Assembly: GCA_018222805.1 (NCBI GenBank)
Contig: JAAEZQ010000010.1
Span: forward strand, 1 to 64,000
DNA from: Vibrionaceae bacterium
GTDB taxonomy: Bacteria; Pseudomonadota; Gammaproteobacteria; Enterobacterales; Vibrionaceae
Length of the DNA stretch: 64,000 nt
Direction: 5' to 3'
Numbering within the stretch: position 1 is the first letter of the stretch; each line of letters opens with the position of its first letter. The notes under the pieces were generated by a model. That model was given only the letters and a program-made list of their open reading frames with translations, was not told where the DNA came from and ran no database searches. Position numbers and translations under genes: made by a program. This document shows, piece after piece, positions 45,001 to 56,646 of the stretch.

Positions 45001-45909
45001 CTAGTGAGAGGCATTGGCGGTTTTCTCTTTTTTGCCAAACTTGACTTGCTGAATCACCAGACCGCTGATGATCAATACCAGCCCGATCAGTGTTGAGGGA
45101 TGAATGTCTTCACCAATAATAGTCGCCAATAACATCAAAGAGATAAATGGTGAAGCGAAAATCAGGTTACTGATGCGAGCCGTATTTTGTGTTGACTTAA
45201 GCGCGCTTAGCCAAAGGACAAAAGTAATCCCCATTTCGAACAGACCAACATAGGTCACTGCAGCCCAGCCTTGGGGCGATATGGAATCCCAGCTCTGTCC
45301 TTCATAGACACTTAAAGCAACAGTAAAAGGAATCGCAACGAGAAAACCAAGCAGCACGCCCACGACCGGATCCGCTTTGTTTTTGGTGTTGAGAATCCAA
45401 TAGCCTGCCCATAGCAGAGTTGAAAGTAGCGCTAAACCAACACCAAGCGGGCTCTCAAAATCCATACCTAACACGTTACCCTGAGTGGCAATCACAATGA
45501 CACCTAGGTAACTAAACGCGCAAGCTATCCAGTCTTTGCTACGAATTTTCTGCCCGAGGAAAACCGCCGCCATGAGTGTCAGTGTGATGGCCCAGCTGTA
45601 GTTGATGGCTTGCGCCTGAGAGGCTGGGAGCAAGTCATAAGCTTTGAACAGAATCAAGTAGTAGGCTAATGGGTTAATCAGTCCAAGTAGCAGGTAATAC
45701 CAAGGATTCGACAGAAACGTATCGCTAAGTTGATTTAACTTGCCTTGAACACCACACACGATGATAAGAGCAATAGCAGAAACGACGCTGGCGATACACA
45801 GCATCTGAATCGGAGTGAACTCTGCTAATGTGAGTTTAAATGCGGTCGCGACTGTCGACCAAAGTAATACTGCTGAGAGCCCAAATCCTAGGGCGCGACG
45901 CTCATTCAT
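45001..45909 (-). CDS. DMT-superfamily (EamA) transporter
   Basis: A 302-residue inner-membrane protein with ten predicted helices in two EamA repeats (about 8-138, 150-287) and a basic C-terminal tail (FGKKEKTANASH). The start MNERRALGFGLSAVLLWSTV is typical. It is unrelated in close detail to the DMT protein at 18032. Substrate unknown. It is divergent from rmuC across 169 bp in which I see no regulatory site. Confidence 0.85.
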   Translation of the reverse strand: MNERRALGFGLSAVLLWSTVATAFKLTLAEFTPIQMLCIASVVSAIALIIVCGVQGKLNQLSDTFLSNPWYYLLLGLINPLAYYLILFKAYDLLPASQAQAINYSWAITLTLMAAVFLGQKIRSKDWIACAFSYLGVIVIATQGNVLGMDFESPLGVGLALLSTLLWAGYWILNTKNKADPVVGVLLGFLVAIPFTVALSVYEGQSWDSISPQGWAAVTYVGLFEMGITFVLWLSALKSTQNTARISNLIFASPFISLMLLATIIGEDIHPSTLIGLVLIISGLVIQQVKFGKKEKTANASH

Positions 45910-46078
45910 GATGCCTCTGTATCGTGTTCAAAGGCTCGGCGATAAAATTTTGAGCGAGCCAAAGGATATTATTTTGAGCAGGTAGTGTATGCGAGGATTT
46001 TTCATCCAACAAACTGGACATTTATCCAGTGTCTAAATACCATTGTTATAGATATAAAACACAGGCTAACTCGCTATT

Positions 46079-47611
46079 ATGCAATGGATTCTTGAGCATC
46101 AATCTCTCATTCTCTCTTCTCTTTGTGCCGCTGTAGTCAGCGGAGCGGCAGTCGGTTGGTGGGTAAAACAGCGTTTTATCACTCAAACTCAGCTTCTTGA
46201 GCAGCGACTTTCTGCGGAAAAACAGCTTCACCAACAACAGCTTGAGCAAGTGAGTCAGCGTCTGTCTGACGCACAACAAGAGCTGGATGAACTCGATGAC
46301 GAGCGCGATAAGGCGGCATTTGAAGTGCGTCAGTCACATGGTAAGTTGATGGCTGCAATGGAGAAGCTGCGCTATTTTGAAGCCGTCAAACAAGAGCGTC
46401 AGCAGTATTTCGATGAGCTTGGAAAAATGCGTGAGCAAAAATCTCGTTTGGAAACGCAACTGCGAGAACAGCAGGCGCGCCATGAGCAAGTGAATCAGTC
46501 TAACGCTGAGAAGCTGCAAATACTGGAACAAGCAGAAGTGCGTTTGAAGCAGCAATTTGAGCACCTTGCCAACCAACTGTTTGAAGAGAAAACCGCGAAG
46601 GTGGATCTACAAAACCGTCAGAGTTTGGAAGGCTTGCTTTCTCCGCTAAGAGAACAATTGGATGGTTTCAAAAAACAAGTCAATGACAGTTTTAGTCAGG
46701 AAGCCAAAGAGCGTCATACGCTGGTGCATGAGCTAAAAAATCTGCAACGCTTAAACGAACAAATGACGCGCGAAGCGGTGAACCTGACTCAGGCTTTGAA
46801 GGGCGACAACAAGCAACAAGGTAACTGGGGCGAAGTGGTTCTCGCCCGTGTGCTGGCAGAGTCTGGGCTACGAGAAGGGCACGAATACGAGACACAGGTC
46901 AATCTGCAAAATGAAGCAGGCAAGCGTTACCAACCGGATGTGATAGTGCACCTCCCGCAAAACAAGCAAGTCGTGGTCGACTCGAAAATGGCCTTGGTGG
47001 CGTATGAGCGATACTTCAACGCAGAAACTGATGCGCAGCGAGATCAGGCGCTGAACGCTCACCTTATTGCGCTACGCGCGCACATCAAAGGTCTGAGCAT
47101 GAAGGATTATCACAAACTCAAAGGCATTCAGAGCCTCGATTACGTACTGATGTTTATTCCGGTCGAACCCGCTTTTCAGGTCGCGATTCAAGCCGACCCA
47201 AGTTTGGTCAAAGACGCAATGGAGCAAAACATCATCTTGGTCAGCCCAACCACCTTGCTGGTGGCATTGCGTACCATCGATAATTTGTGGCGCAATGAAC
47301 GTCAGAATGAAAACGCTAAACTGATTGCGGAGCGAGCAACCAAACTTTACGACAAACTACGTTTGTTTGTTGATGATATGGAAGGTTTAGGTGGCGCGCT
47401 GGATAAAGCCAACCAAACGTATCAAGGTGCCATGAATAAACTCGCTACTGGTCGTGGTAACGTCATCCGACAAGCGGAAAGCTTCAAGCAGCTGGGCGTG
47501 GAGATTAAGCGTCCTATTTCGTCAGATCTTGCACAGCTGGCGCAGAGTGAAGCATTTTCCGAAAATGAATCGTTACTAGAAAGACATCCGGCTGAGGATA
47601 AAGTAAACTAA
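46079..47611 (+). CDS. rmuC: DNA recombination protein RmuC
   Basis: A 510-residue protein with an N-terminal membrane helix (about 10-30), a long coiled coil rich in Gln/Glu/Arg (about 35-240) and the RmuC nuclease-like core (about 245-430; [43 protein letters not shown]). RmuC limits inversions and rearrangements at short inverted repeats. In E. coli it also lies upstream of the ubiE-ubiJ-ubiB cluster. No strong ribosome-binding site precedes the ATG, but alternatives would truncate the membrane helix. Confidence 0.93.
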   Translation: MQWILEHQSLILSSLCAAVVSGAAVGWWVKQRFITQTQLLEQRLSAEKQLHQQQLEQVSQRLSDAQQELDELDDERDKAAFEVRQSHGKLMAAMEKLRYFEAVKQERQQYFDELGKMREQKSRLETQLREQQARHEQVNQSNAEKLQILEQAEVRLKQQFEHLANQLFEEKTAKVDLQNRQSLEGLLSPLREQLDGFKKQVNDSFSQEAKERHTLVHELKNLQRLNEQMTREAVNLTQALKGDNKQQGNWGEVVLARVLAESGLREGHEYETQVNLQNEAGKRYQPDVIVHLPQNKQVVVDSKMALVAYERYFNAETDAQRDQALNAHLIALRAHIKGLSMKDYHKLKGIQSLDYVLMFIPVEPAFQVAIQADPSLVKDAMEQNIILVSPTTLLVALRTIDNLWRNERQNENAKLIAERATKLYDKLRLFVDDMEGLGGALDKANQTYQGAMNKLATGRGNVIRQAESFKQLGVEIKRPISSDLAQLAQSEAFSENESLLERHPAEDKVN

Positions 47612-47688
47612 TCGCCCGCAGTACATTGGGCGACGATATTTGTCAGCAACCGCCCAGCAGTGAAACGTGCTGCCTAAGAGGAATTAGA

Positions 47689-48468
47689 ATGACGGACACA
47701 AGCTTGCAATCCAATAATGCATTAGAGAACGAAACCACCCACTTTGGTTTCACTACCGTGGCGAAAGAAGAAAAAGTAACCAAAGTTGCCGAGGTTTTTC
47801 ACTCCGTGGCAGCGAAGTACGACATCATGAATGACTTGATGTCTGGAGGCGTTCACCGCTTATGGAAGCGTTTCACCATTGATTGCAGTGGCGCTCGTCC
47901 GGGGCAGCGAATTCTGGATCTTGGCGGTGGTACGGGTGACCTGACAGCAAAATTTTCGCGCATAGTCGGCGATCAAGGTCATGTTGTTCTAGCGGATATC
48001 AATAACTCAATGCTGAATGTTGGCCGCGATAAGCTGCGTGATAATGGCATTGTGGGTAATGTGCATTACGTTCAGGCAAACGCAGAAGAACTGCCATTCC
48101 CGGATGATTACTTTGACGTTATCACCATCAGCTTTTGTCTGCGTAACGTAACCGATAAAGACAAAGCACTGCGTTCAATGTTCCGCGTTCTTAAACCGGG
48201 TGGCCGTCTATTGGTGCTCGAGTTTTCAAAACCAATCATCGAGCCATTATCGAAAATTTATGACGCGTACTCGTTCCATCTGTTGCCAAAAATGGGTGAA
48301 CTGGTCGCGAACGATGCAGAAAGTTACCGTTATCTTGCAGAATCTATCCGAATGCACCCAGATCAAGAAACGCTGGAAGGCATGATGAAAGAGGCTGGTT
48401 TCGAAAACACCAAATACTACAACCTAACGGGTGGTATTGTGGCGCTGCATCGCGGCTACAAATTCTAA
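47689..48468 (+). CDS. ubiE: Ubiquinone/menaquinone methyltransferase UbiE
   Basis: A 259-residue cytosolic SAM-dependent C-methyltransferase acting in both ubiquinone and menaquinone synthesis. The family signature is [21 protein letters not shown]-binding [15 protein letters not shown] (about 71-85) and [14 protein letters not shown] are present. I use the ATG (MTDTSLQ) with AGAGGAA upstream; a TTG-like start 21 codons earlier is unlikely. It heads the ubiE-ubiJ-ubiB operon. Confidence 0.95.
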   Translation: MTDTSLQSNNALENETTHFGFTTVAKEEKVTKVAEVFHSVAAKYDIMNDLMSGGVHRLWKRFTIDCSGARPGQRILDLGGGTGDLTAKFSRIVGDQGHVVLADINNSMLNVGRDKLRDNGIVGNVHYVQANAEELPFPDDYFDVITISFCLRNVTDKDKALRSMFRVLKPGGRLLVLEFSKPIIEPLSKIYDAYSFHLLPKMGELVANDAESYRYLAESIRMHPDQETLEGMMKEAGFENTKYYNLTGGIVALHRGYKF

Positions 48469-48479
48469 GGGTTAACGGC

Positions 48480-49115
48480 ATGCCATTTGAACCTCTTATT
48501 ACTGCCGTGATTGAAACGTCGCTGAACACGCTGATTAAAGACGATCCGACTCTGGGTCGTCGCTTAGCACGTCTTAAAGGCCAGATCATTCAAGTTCACC
48601 TCAAAGAAATCAATAAGACACTGACCTTCATTTTCAGTCAGCAGATTGATGTGCTTGGTAAGTATGAAGGGCTCCCTGACTGTTATTTGTCTCTCAACCT
48701 GAGTGTGTTGCCGGAGCTGCGTGATCAAGCCAACATCACCCGACTCATCAAGCAAGACAAGCTTGAACTTGAAGGGGATATCCAACTGGCGCAGAAATTC
48801 TCCCAGTTAATGGTCGATTGCAAACCAGACATTGAAGAGTGGCTGTCGCGAGTTACCGGAGATGTGGTTGCGCATACGGTTGTGCAGGGTTCAAAAAACG
48901 TCGGTAATTTCTTTGCTTCTCAGGCAGAAAAGCATCAGCGTCATCTTGCTCAAGTCGTCACGGAAGAGTGGAAGTTTGCCCCTGCACCACTCGAAGTCGC
49001 TCATTTTTGCGACCAAGTGGACGAAGTGCGTAGCCAGGCTTCGCGTGTGGAAGCTCGCCTGAATGCTCTACTTGATAAATTGGATTCGGATAAGCTTGTG
49101 CTGGAGAAACCATGA
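48480..49115 (+). CDS. ubiJ: Ubiquinone accessory factor UbiJ
   Basis: A 211-residue protein with an N-terminal SCP2 lipid-binding domain (about 10-110) and a C-terminal helical region ([20 protein letters not shown]). With UbiK it helps the aerobic ubiquinone-synthesis complex bind its lipid intermediates. The gene lies 11 bp after ubiE and overlaps ubiB by four bases, exactly as in E. coli. Confidence 0.92.
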   Translation: MPFEPLITAVIETSLNTLIKDDPTLGRRLARLKGQIIQVHLKEINKTLTFIFSQQIDVLGKYEGLPDCYLSLNLSVLPELRDQANITRLIKQDKLELEGDIQLAQKFSQLMVDCKPDIEEWLSRVTGDVVAHTVVQGSKNVGNFFASQAEKHQRHLAQVVTEEWKFAPAPLEVAHFCDQVDEVRSQASRVEARLNALLDKLDSDKLVLEKP

Positions 49116-50746
49116 CCCCGGCAGAAATAAAACGCTTATACCACATCGTTAAAGTGCAGCTGGAATATGGTTTGGATGAGTTGTTGCCAGAGCATCAGCT
49201 AACTAAAGCACCGCTTTGGATGCGAAAAAGCCTGTTCTGGATTAAGAATAAACATCCTGAAAAACCGCTTGGTGAGCGCCTTCGTTTAGCGCTGCAGGAA
49301 CTGGGTCCGGTTTGGATCAAGTTCGGTCAAATGATGTCGACCCGCCGTGACTTGTTCCCTCCTCATATCGCTGATCCACTCGCGTTACTTCAAGATCAGG
49401 TTGCCCCATTTGACGGTGAACTGGCAAAACAGCAGATGGAAAAAGCGTTAGGTGGACCACTCGAAAACTGGTTTACTGAGTTTGATATTAAACCGCTGGC
49501 TTCTGCGTCTATCGCACAGGTGCACACTGCACGCTTAAAAGACACTAACCAAGAAGTGGTATTAAAGGTCATTCGCCCGGATATTCGCCCAGTTATTGAT
49601 TCCGATCTAAAACTGATGCACCGAATGGCACGTATAGTCGCAGGAGCAATGCCTGAAGCACGCCGTTTGAAACCAGTAGAAGTCGTTCGTGAGTACGAGA
49701 AAACACTCCTCGATGAACTGGATCTGCGTCGTGAGGCAGCGAATGCGATTCAATTGCGTCGAAATTTCGAAGGAAGTGAAGAGTTGTATGTTCCTGAAGT
49801 TTTTCCTGACTTCAGTAATAAAACTGTCATGGTTTCTGAGCGAATATATGGTATTCAAGTTTCTGATATAGAAGGCTTGAAAGCAAATGGCACCAATATG
49901 AAGCTGCTTGCTGAGCGCGGTGTGAGTGTGTTCTTCACTCAGGTGTTCAGAGACAGTTTCTTTCATGCCGATATGCATCCTGGTAACGTATTCGTTAAAC
50001 CAGAACACCCGGAAAATCCAATGTGGATTGGGTTAGATTGCGGGATCGTTGGTACACTTAATAGTGAAGACAAACGTTATCTGGCGGAAAACTTCCTTGC
50101 GTTCTTCAATCGTGATTATCGTCGAGTGGCGGAATTGCATGTGGACTCCGGTTGGGTGCCGGCAGATACTAATGTCGACGACTTTGAGTTTGCGATTCGC
50201 ATTGTCTGTGAGCCAATTTTCGCTAAGCCATTGTGTGAAATCTCCTTTGGTCACGTGTTATTGAATCTGTTCAATACGGCACGTCGCTTTAATATGGAGG
50301 TTCAGCCTCAACTGGTGCTGTTGCAAAAAACGTTGCTTTACGTTGAAGGACTAGGCAGACAGCTCTATCCGCAGCTCGACTTGTGGGAAACGGCGAAACC
50401 ATTCCTTGAAGAGTGGATGATGAACCAGGTCGGTCCGCACGCTTTGGTGAATGCCATTAAAGATCGAGCACCATTCTGGGCGGAGAAGTTACCGGAGTTA
50501 CCTGAGCTGCTTTATGATAGTCTCAAACAAGGTAAAGCGATGAACCAACGTATGGATCAGCTTTATCAGGGCTACCGTCAAAGTAAGCGACAGCAGGCAA
50601 CAGGTAAGTTTTTATTTGGTGTTGGCGCCACTTTAGTCGTATGCTCGGCAATATTGGTGGATAACGCTTATGAGCAGTTATCGTTCGCCTGCGGGATTGC
50701 AGGTGTCACATTCTGGCTATTTAGTTGGCGAGCTTATCGTCGATAG
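49112..50746 (+). CDS. ubiB: Ubiquinone biosynthesis kinase-like protein UbiB
   Basis: A 544-residue ADCK/UbiB-family atypical kinase with two C-terminal membrane helices (about 500-540). The family KxGQ motif is in [17 protein letters not shown], the Ala-rich nucleotide loop is [15 protein letters not shown], and the catalytic HADMHPGN and LDCGIVG are intact. It is required for ubiquinone synthesis; the exact reaction is not settled. Its ATG overlaps the ubiJ stop. Confidence 0.95.
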   Translation: MTPAEIKRLYHIVKVQLEYGLDELLPEHQLTKAPLWMRKSLFWIKNKHPEKPLGERLRLALQELGPVWIKFGQMMSTRRDLFPPHIADPLALLQDQVAPFDGELAKQQMEKALGGPLENWFTEFDIKPLASASIAQVHTARLKDTNQEVVLKVIRPDIRPVIDSDLKLMHRMARIVAGAMPEARRLKPVEVVREYEKTLLDELDLRREAANAIQLRRNFEGSEELYVPEVFPDFSNKTVMVSERIYGIQVSDIEGLKANGTNMKLLAERGVSVFFTQVFRDSFFHADMHPGNVFVKPEHPENPMWIGLDCGIVGTLNSEDKRYLAENFLAFFNRDYRRVAELHVDSGWVPADTNVDDFEFAIRIVCEPIFAKPLCEISFGHVLLNLFNTARRFNMEVQPQLVLLQKTLLYVEGLGRQLYPQLDLWETAKPFLEEWMMNQVGPHALVNAIKDRAPFWAEKLPELPELLYDSLKQGKAMNQRMDQLYQGYRQSKRQQATGKFLFGVGATLVVCSAILVDNAYEQLSFACGIAGVTFWLFSWRAYRR

Positions 50747-50795
50747 ACGGTAAACTCTTGAAATACATTTTGTTTAAAGACCCGAGGTAAAAAGA

Positions 50796-51053
50796 ATGGG
50801 TGGTATCAGTGTTTGGCAACTTCTAATCATTGCTGTAATTGTTGTATTACTATTCGGAACCAAGAAGCTACGTGGTATCGGTGGTGATCTAGGCGGTGCC
50901 GTTAAGGGCTTCAAAAAAGCAATGAGCGATGATGAAGAGACTGCGAAAAATGCTAAAGACGTTAAAGACGCAGACTTCGAGCCAAAAAGTTTAGAGGAGC
51001 AGCAAAAAAAAGAAGCTGCACCTGAAACTAAAAAAGACAAAGAGCAGGCGTAA
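50796..51053 (+). CDS. tatA: Twin-arginine translocase subunit TatA
   Basis: An 85-residue inner-membrane protein that polymerises to form the Tat channel. One N-terminal membrane helix ([20 protein letters not shown]), the [10 protein letters not shown] hinge and an amphipathic helix ([14 protein letters not shown]) are followed by a charged tail. Gln in WQLLII is at the conserved polar position 8. GAGGT lies about 10 bases upstream. It heads tatABC, 49 bp after ubiB, an order also found in E. coli. Confidence 0.95.
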   Translation: MGGISVWQLLIIAVIVVLLFGTKKLRGIGGDLGGAVKGFKKAMSDDEETAKNAKDVKDADFEPKSLEEQQKKEAAPETKKDKEQA

Positions 51054-51056
51054 AAC

Positions 51057-51455
51057 GTGTTTGATATCGGTTTTTGGGAACTGGTATTAATATCTGTTGT
51101 TGGTCTGGTTGTTCTTGGGCCGGAGCGTTTGCCTCATGCTATTCGAAGCGTGTCGCGTTTTGTCGGTGCCGCTAAGAGTATGGCAAATAACGTCAAAGAC
51201 GAATTGTCGCACGAGCTAAAAGTCCAAGAGCTGCAAGAGAATTTGCGCAAAGCTGAGCAAATGGGGATGAAAGATTTATCTCCTGAGCTTCGGTCTTCTG
51301 TGGAAGAACTGAAGCAAGCAGCGCAATCTGTAAACCGTCCTTACGCGGAAAACACTGAGTCTGACGCTAAACCTGCGAAAGCAGAACCTACCGTTGAGTC
51401 GGTAGAAAAAGCGGAAGATATCAAGGTTACAGCGGCAGATAAGAAAGCCGAATAG
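51057..51455 (+). CDS. tatB: Twin-arginine translocase subunit TatB
   Basis: A 132-residue protein that with TatC forms the receptor for twin-arginine signal peptides. The N-terminal [20 protein letters not shown] helix with Glu8 and the following GPERLP hinge are diagnostic. The tail is Ala/Glu/Lys-rich. It begins with GTG, 3 bases after the tatA stop; AGAGCAGG in the end of tatA acts as the ribosome-binding site. Confidence 0.93.
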   Translation: MFDIGFWELVLISVVGLVVLGPERLPHAIRSVSRFVGAAKSMANNVKDELSHELKVQELQENLRKAEQMGMKDLSPELRSSVEELKQAAQSVNRPYAENTESDAKPAKAEPTVESVEKAEDIKVTAADKKAE

Positions 51456-51465
51456 TCTCATTAGG

Positions 51466-51495
51466 AGGAGCTACTAGGATAGGTAGCTCCTTTTT
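51466..51495 (+). terminator. Terminator-like hairpin between tatB and tatC
   Basis: Stem AGGAGCTAC/GTAGCTCCT with loop TAGGATAG is followed by five T, in the 67-bp gap between tatB and tatC. It has the full form of a Rho-independent terminator inside what is normally one operon. It may lower tatC expression relative to tatAB, matching the need for far more TatA than TatC. Confidence 0.7.
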
Positions 51496-51522
51496 GATCT
51501 GGTTTTTATAAAGAGGTTTGCC

Positions 51523-52269
51523 ATGTCTACCGTCGAGCAGACACAACCTTTAATTAGTCACTTGTTGGAGCTTCGCAACCGACTACTGCGTGCAATATTG
51601 GCAGTGTTGGTGGTGTTTGTCGGGCTAGTTTATTTCTCTAATCACATTTACGAGTTTATCTCTGCACCTTTAGTGGAGCGTTTGCCTGAAGGGGCAACGA
51701 TGATTGCGACTGATGTTGCTTCACCGTTTTTTACTCCTCTAAAGCTGACATTGATTACGTCGGTTTTTATCGCCGTACCATTTATTTTGTATCAGGTGTG
51801 GGCATTTGTCGCACCAGGTCTTTATAAGCATGAGCGTCGTTTGATCATGCCACTGTTGTTTTCCAGCTCCTTGCTGTTCTACTGTGGTGTGGCGTTTGCG
51901 TATTTTGTCGTATTCCCGCTCGTGTTCGGTTTCTTCACGGCAATTTCTCTTGGTGGCGTAGAGTTTGCCACCGATATTTCCAGCTATTTGGACTTTGTTT
52001 TAGCACTGTTTATGGCGTTTGGTATTGCTTTTGAAGTACCGGTAGCGATCATTCTGTTGTGCTGGACGGGTGCAACGACACCAAAAGAGTTAAAGCAAAA
52101 ACGCCCATACATCATCGTTGCCGCGTTTGTTGTTGGTATGGTATTGACACCACCTGACATGATTTCTCAGACTCTGCTGGCTATTCCGATGTGTTTGCTG
52201 TTTGAAGTGGGTTTACTCTTTGCGCGTTTCTACACACGTAAAGATGAGGAAGCAGAAGCCGAAGAGTAG
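51523..52269 (+). CDS. tatC: Twin-arginine translocase subunit TatC
   Basis: A 248-residue inner-membrane protein with six helices that recognises twin-arginine signal peptides. The N-terminal [13 protein letters not shown] and the first periplasmic loop with [19 protein letters not shown], then [15 protein letters not shown] (with the conserved Glu), match the family. The tail is acidic. TatC is the last gene of the tat cluster; a terminator follows. Confidence 0.95.
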   Translation: MSTVEQTQPLISHLLELRNRLLRAILAVLVVFVGLVYFSNHIYEFISAPLVERLPEGATMIATDVASPFFTPLKLTLITSVFIAVPFILYQVWAFVAPGLYKHERRLIMPLLFSSSLLFYCGVAFAYFVVFPLVFGFFTAISLGGVEFATDISSYLDFVLALFMAFGIAFEVPVAIILLCWTGATTPKELKQKRPYIIVAAFVVGMVLTPPDMISQTLLAIPMCLLFEVGLLFARFYTRKDEEAEAEE

Positions 52270-52294
52270 TCTTTGTATCGTAAAGTTGTAATTT

Positions 52295-52321
52295 AAAAGC
52301 GGCTCTTTTGAGCCGCTTTTT
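52295..52321 (+). terminator. Terminator after tatC
   Basis: Stem AAAAGCGGCTC/GAGCCGCTTTT with loop TTTT and a T-run after it. Confidence 0.93.
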
Positions 52322-52696
52322 GTTTGTCATCGTGTTGTATTGGGAGTCACTATTTAATTTTGAGTACGTAGCCACAGTTGGAGCATACGTATATTTCTTT
52401 GATTCCTATTAGCTTTTGAAAAAAAGTTCGGTGTTGACGTTGTAAGTAAATACTATGCTGGCACATAAATATTCCTATTTTTTTATGTTTATTTTAGGCA
52501 TGTTTTATGTGATGTCGATTCCATTTTAAACCTTTTGTTATGCAATTGGTTTTATTCCTTGAAACGAGTAATACTTTTCTTGAAAAATTAGAGTAATTAG
52601 CTTAATTAAATTGACTTTATTGTGCGCCTAAGATTCGAGTGTTACAGATGGGACACTTTTATTTTCTTTACCAAGCCACTTTTTAACAAGCCTGAC
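52322..52696. other. AT-rich gap between convergent tatC and antiporter
   Basis: About 375 bp, very AT-rich in the right half, with no reading frame or RNA gene I can support. Both flanking genes point into it, so no promoter is required. A TTGACG about 52434 could be a -35 box but the spacing to any -10 is poor. Confidence 0.5.
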
Positions 52697-53899
52697 TTAC
52701 TTGCTCCCAATACGTTCTGACAGTGAGCGAGCTGTGATGCCATGGAAAATAAGGCTTAGTATCACGGTGCAAGCAACAGTTAATGCAATAAAGCGTCCTC
52801 CCGGTAAGTTCGCATCTAATACGATGATGGTAAACACAATGCTGGCTAAGCCACGCGGACCAAACCAGCCCATAAACCAGCGATGACGAGATGGTACTGA
52901 AGTACCTAGAAAAGAGAGATAGATAGGGAGCATTCGAACCAGAGTTAAACTGATGAAGGCGTATACAATCATACTGATGGAGAAAAGCCCCAACACTCGA
53001 CCAACAACGGCGGCGCCAAAAAGAATCCAAGTCAGCATGGCTAATAACTCCGCGATACTTTCAGTGGTCAAGACCAGTTTATGGGTATGACGTGAAGCCA
53101 GATGACCAAAAAGAAGCCCACCCGTGAATGCTGCAATGTAGCCACTACCGTGTAGAGTCTGAGCTAATCCGAAGCTTGTAAGGGCTATCGCACCTACAGT
53201 CAGTTGAACCCATACTTCACTCAACCATTCTTTTTTTGCGCTCCAGTAGAGGAGTCTGGCGCCAATGTAGGCCAGTGACAATCCAACCAGCGTGCCAATC
53301 CCCAGTTCTTCAGCAAACACCATCAATGCATGGCGAGTACTGATGTCAGCATGTGTGGTACTGGTTTCCACTGCAATCAGCAGCAGTAGTATTGGGACGC
53401 AAAGGCCATCATTGAGTCCACTCTCTACATTGAGTCCTTCGCTTACAGGAGTTGGAACCTTAGGGTTTGAGATGACCGCTTTACCCAGTGCTGCGTCTGT
53501 TGCAGCAAGCATGGTCGCAAGGATAGCGGCTTCAATCATGGATAATACGTCAAACAGAACAACCGCGACGAATGTTCCTAATACAATCGCGCCTGGTAGG
53601 CCAAATATTAGCATTCGGATCGGATAGACAGCTTTTTGTTTTAATACGGTGAGATTGGAGTGAGCGGCATCTGAGAAAAGAATTAAAGCCAGTGTCAGGT
53701 CGGCAAGCAGCCTCAAATCATTCGCTTCTGCTGATAATCCGATGATCCCAAGCCCATGCTCTCCGAGCAGCAGTCCCAATGCGACATAAACAATCGGCCC
53801 AGATATACCGGAGTTTTCGATGCGCTTTGCTATAAGGGTATATAAGAAAACAATCCCTGCGAGAATGCTGATAACAAAATAGATACGCTCCAAATCCAT
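52697..53899 (-). CDS. CPA1-type Na+/H+ antiporter
   Basis: A 400-residue inner-membrane protein with about 12 helices of the NhaP/CPA1 family, exchanging Na+ or K+ for protons. VYVALGLLLGEHGLGIIG is the N-terminal family stretch. The transport-site region reads ATDAALGKAV, then VESGLNDGLCVPILLLL with the conserved ND pair. GPRGLASIVF is the C-terminal CPA1 signature. AAGGAAG precedes the ATG. It is monocistronic and lies between the tat genes and tatD, which are together in E. coli. Confidence 0.88.
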   Translation of the reverse strand: MDLERIYFVISILAGIVFLYTLIAKRIENSGISGPIVYVALGLLLGEHGLGIIGLSAEANDLRLLADLTLALILFSDAAHSNLTVLKQKAVYPIRMLIFGLPGAIVLGTFVAVVLFDVLSMIEAAILATMLAATDAALGKAVISNPKVPTPVSEGLNVESGLNDGLCVPILLLLIAVETSTTHADISTRHALMVFAEELGIGTLVGLSLAYIGARLLYWSAKKEWLSEVWVQLTVGAIALTSFGLAQTLHGSGYIAAFTGGLLFGHLASRHTHKLVLTTESIAELLAMLTWILFGAAVVGRVLGLFSISMIVYAFISLTLVRMLPIYLSFLGTSVPSRHRWFMGWFGPRGLASIVFTIIVLDANLPGGRFIALTVACTVILSLIFHGITARSLSERIGSK

Positions 53900-53993
53900 A
53901 TGTACTTCCTTGTACGCAAAGTAGATTTTTGAACAACTTATGTATCAGTGTAGCAACGGATATCGCAAACCTTATGGTTTATTAAGGGGCAAC

Positions 53994-54767
53994 TTATTGA
54001 CTAGAAGGTAAATTAAACAGGGATTCGGCATTTTTTGTCGTCAACGTGTCAATTTCTTCAATGGTTAAATCTCGCAGTTCAGCGATACGTTGGGCAACCA
54101 GAGAGGTATAAGCCGGTTCGTTGCGTTTTCCTCTATGTGGCACTGGCGCTAAGTAAGGACAGTCGGTTTCCAGGATGACCCACTGCATATCAAGGTGAGG
54201 AATGACTTTATCCATCCCACCATTCTTAAACGTTGATACCCCACCCAAACCGAGGTGGAAGCCTAACTCGTTAATGGCTTGTGCTTCTTCCAAAGTGCCT
54301 CCAAAACAATGGAATACACCACGCAAGCGACCATCTTGCTCCTGACGTAGCAGAGTTAATGTTTCTTCGATGGAGTCACGAGTGTGGATCACAACAGGTA
54401 AGTTCATCTCTTTCGCCCAGTTGAGTTGGGTAATAAATGCCATTTCCTGCTCAGCGCGATAGGTTTTATCCCAATACAGATCGATACCAATTTCACCTAC
54501 AGCGATGAAATTGTGCTTCTCAAACCAACCGCGAACAATCTCTAGCGTCTGTTCTACATTATCATCCACATAGCATGGGTGAAGGCCCATCATCGAACGG
54601 CAAACATCAGGGTAAGCAGCTTCGGTTTCCAGCATAGGTGCAATCGATTCCAGATCGATGTTTGGCAGCAAAATCTTGTTAATGCCTTGCTCGCGTGCGC
54701 GTTTTACGACTTCGTCGCGGTCATTATCAAATTCGCTGGCGTATATGTGCGCGTGGGTATCGATCAT
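53994..54767 (-). CDS. tatD: TatD-family metal-dependent deoxyribonuclease
   Basis: A 257-residue cytosolic TIM-barrel hydrolase. Metal ligands are visible: DTHAHIY (His4 and His6), GEIGID, VIHTRD, VFHCFGG and ETDCPYLAP. Family members have 3'-5' DNase activity in repair and DNA fragmentation. I name it tatD from its position near tatABC and hemB, as in other gammaproteobacteria; the paralogues YcfH and YjjV look similar. It is divergent from hemB. Confidence 0.85.
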   Translation of the reverse strand: MIDTHAHIYASEFDNDRDEVVKRAREQGINKILLPNIDLESIAPMLETEAAYPDVCRSMMGLHPCYVDDNVEQTLEIVRGWFEKHNFIAVGEIGIDLYWDKTYRAEQEMAFITQLNWAKEMNLPVVIHTRDSIEETLTLLRQEQDGRLRGVFHCFGGTLEEAQAINELGFHLGLGGVSTFKNGGMDKVIPHLDMQWVILETDCPYLAPVPHRGKRNEPAYTSLVAQRIAELRDLTIEEIDTLTTKNAESLFNLPSSQ

Positions 54768-54915
54768 GGTTAGTCTCTGTGCTTCATTATTTAGGTCTCG
54801 TGAGAAGTATACTTGAGTGTGAGTGCGGGGTCATTTTCAGTTTTTTTCCGCGCCTTTTTCCAGATTGTCACCCGCAAGATGCATCAAGAGTGATATGATT
54901 TTGTTCACCAGATGA

Positions 54916-56013
<1,098 letters not shown>

Positions 56014-56061
56014 TTATCGCTTGGTGAGAAAAACCAGACCGACAACAGTTGTTCGTCTGTA

Positions 56062-56133
56062 TATACCCAAGTAACCTCTGGCGGATTAAAAATGGTCTAC
56101 ATCGCTTGCAACAGTCCAAGGTGCTTGGGTATT
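56062..56133. repeat. 72-bp palindromic intergenic repeat, copy B
   Basis: Same length and same first 17 bases (TATACCCAAGTAACCTC) as the element at 19424; the right end is GCTTGGGTATT, so the terminal repeats are slightly degenerate. The interiors differ. It fills most of the hemB-GNAT gap and ends just before the ribosome-binding site of the GNAT gene, so it is transcribed in its leader. Confidence 0.72.
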
Positions 56134-56146
56134 AGGAGAGAGAATA

Positions 56147-56581
56147 ATGACAATGCTGATTCGTGAAGGCACGTTGGAAGAAGCACTTCAAGTGGTCACT
56201 CATGTAAAAGAGTTTGCCAATGGTGAAACAATAGAATCTATGGCACAGCGGATCGGCGATAAAAATAGCTTGATTCTGGTTGCAGAAAAGAACGGTTCCA
56301 TTTTAGGTTTTAAAATTGGTTACGAATTGGATGATGATACTTTTTACAGCTGGTTTGGGGGCGTTGCGCCTCAAGCTCGTAATGAAGGCGTCGCACAAAT
56401 GCTGTTAGAGGCCCAGGAAGAATGGGTTGCAGATCAAGGTTATAAAACCCTTAAAGTGAAGTCTCGCAACCAGTTTCCGGCTATGCTCAGATTGTTGCTA
56501 AGAAATGGCTACCTCATTGAAAAGTTTGATGAAAATGTAAACCTTCGCGAATCTAGAGTGCACTTCATTAAAGCAATGTGA
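56147..56581 (+). CDS. GNAT-family N-acetyltransferase
   Basis: A 144-residue acetyltransferase. The acetyl-CoA loop region is GVAPQARNEGVAQMLLEAQE (motif A, the R/Q-x-x-G-x-A/G pattern), preceded by FYSWFG, and the C-terminal NQFPAMLRLLLRNGYLIEKF is motif B. Substrate unknown. AGGAGAGAG precedes the ATG, and a 72-bp palindromic repeat forms nearly all of its leader. It lies directly upstream of ryhB. Confidence 0.83.
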   Translation: MTMLIREGTLEEALQVVTHVKEFANGETIESMAQRIGDKNSLILVAEKNGSILGFKIGYELDDDTFYSWFGGVAPQARNEGVAQMLLEAQEEWVADQGYKTLKVKSRNQFPAMLRLLLRNGYLIEKFDENVNLRESRVHFIKAM

Positions 56582-56583
56582 AA

Positions 56584-56609
56584 TTAAATGAGATTTTTTC
56601 TCATTTAAT
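56584..56609. terminator. AT-rich palindrome between GNAT gene and ryhB promoter
   Basis: Arms ATTAAATGAGA and TCTCATTTAAT are perfect complements, separated by a T-rich loop. It directly precedes the ryhB -35 box and may terminate the GNAT transcript. The same ATTTAA/TTAAAT half-site with ATGAGA also recurs in the Fur-like box. Confidence 0.6.
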
Positions 56610-56611
56610 TG

Positions 56612-56639
56612 TTGACAGTTAAATGAGAATCATTATTAT
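56612..56639 (+). promoter_or_regulatory. ryhB promoter with overlapping Fur box
   Basis: TTGACA (56612-56617) and TATTAT (56634-56639) are spaced 16 bp, a strong sigma-70 promoter. The spacer and -10 hold a Fur-like box (56619-56637, 14 of 19 matches, with AATCATTAT intact). Fur-iron would block RNA polymerase directly, and release in iron starvation. Fur control of Vibrio ryhB is established knowledge; this site is seen in sequence. Confidence 0.85.
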
Positions 56640-56646
56640 TAACCCT

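Noticed and set aside
52433..52470. Promoter in the gap after tatC
   Set aside because: TTGACG has no -10 box at proper spacing and both flanking genes end here.
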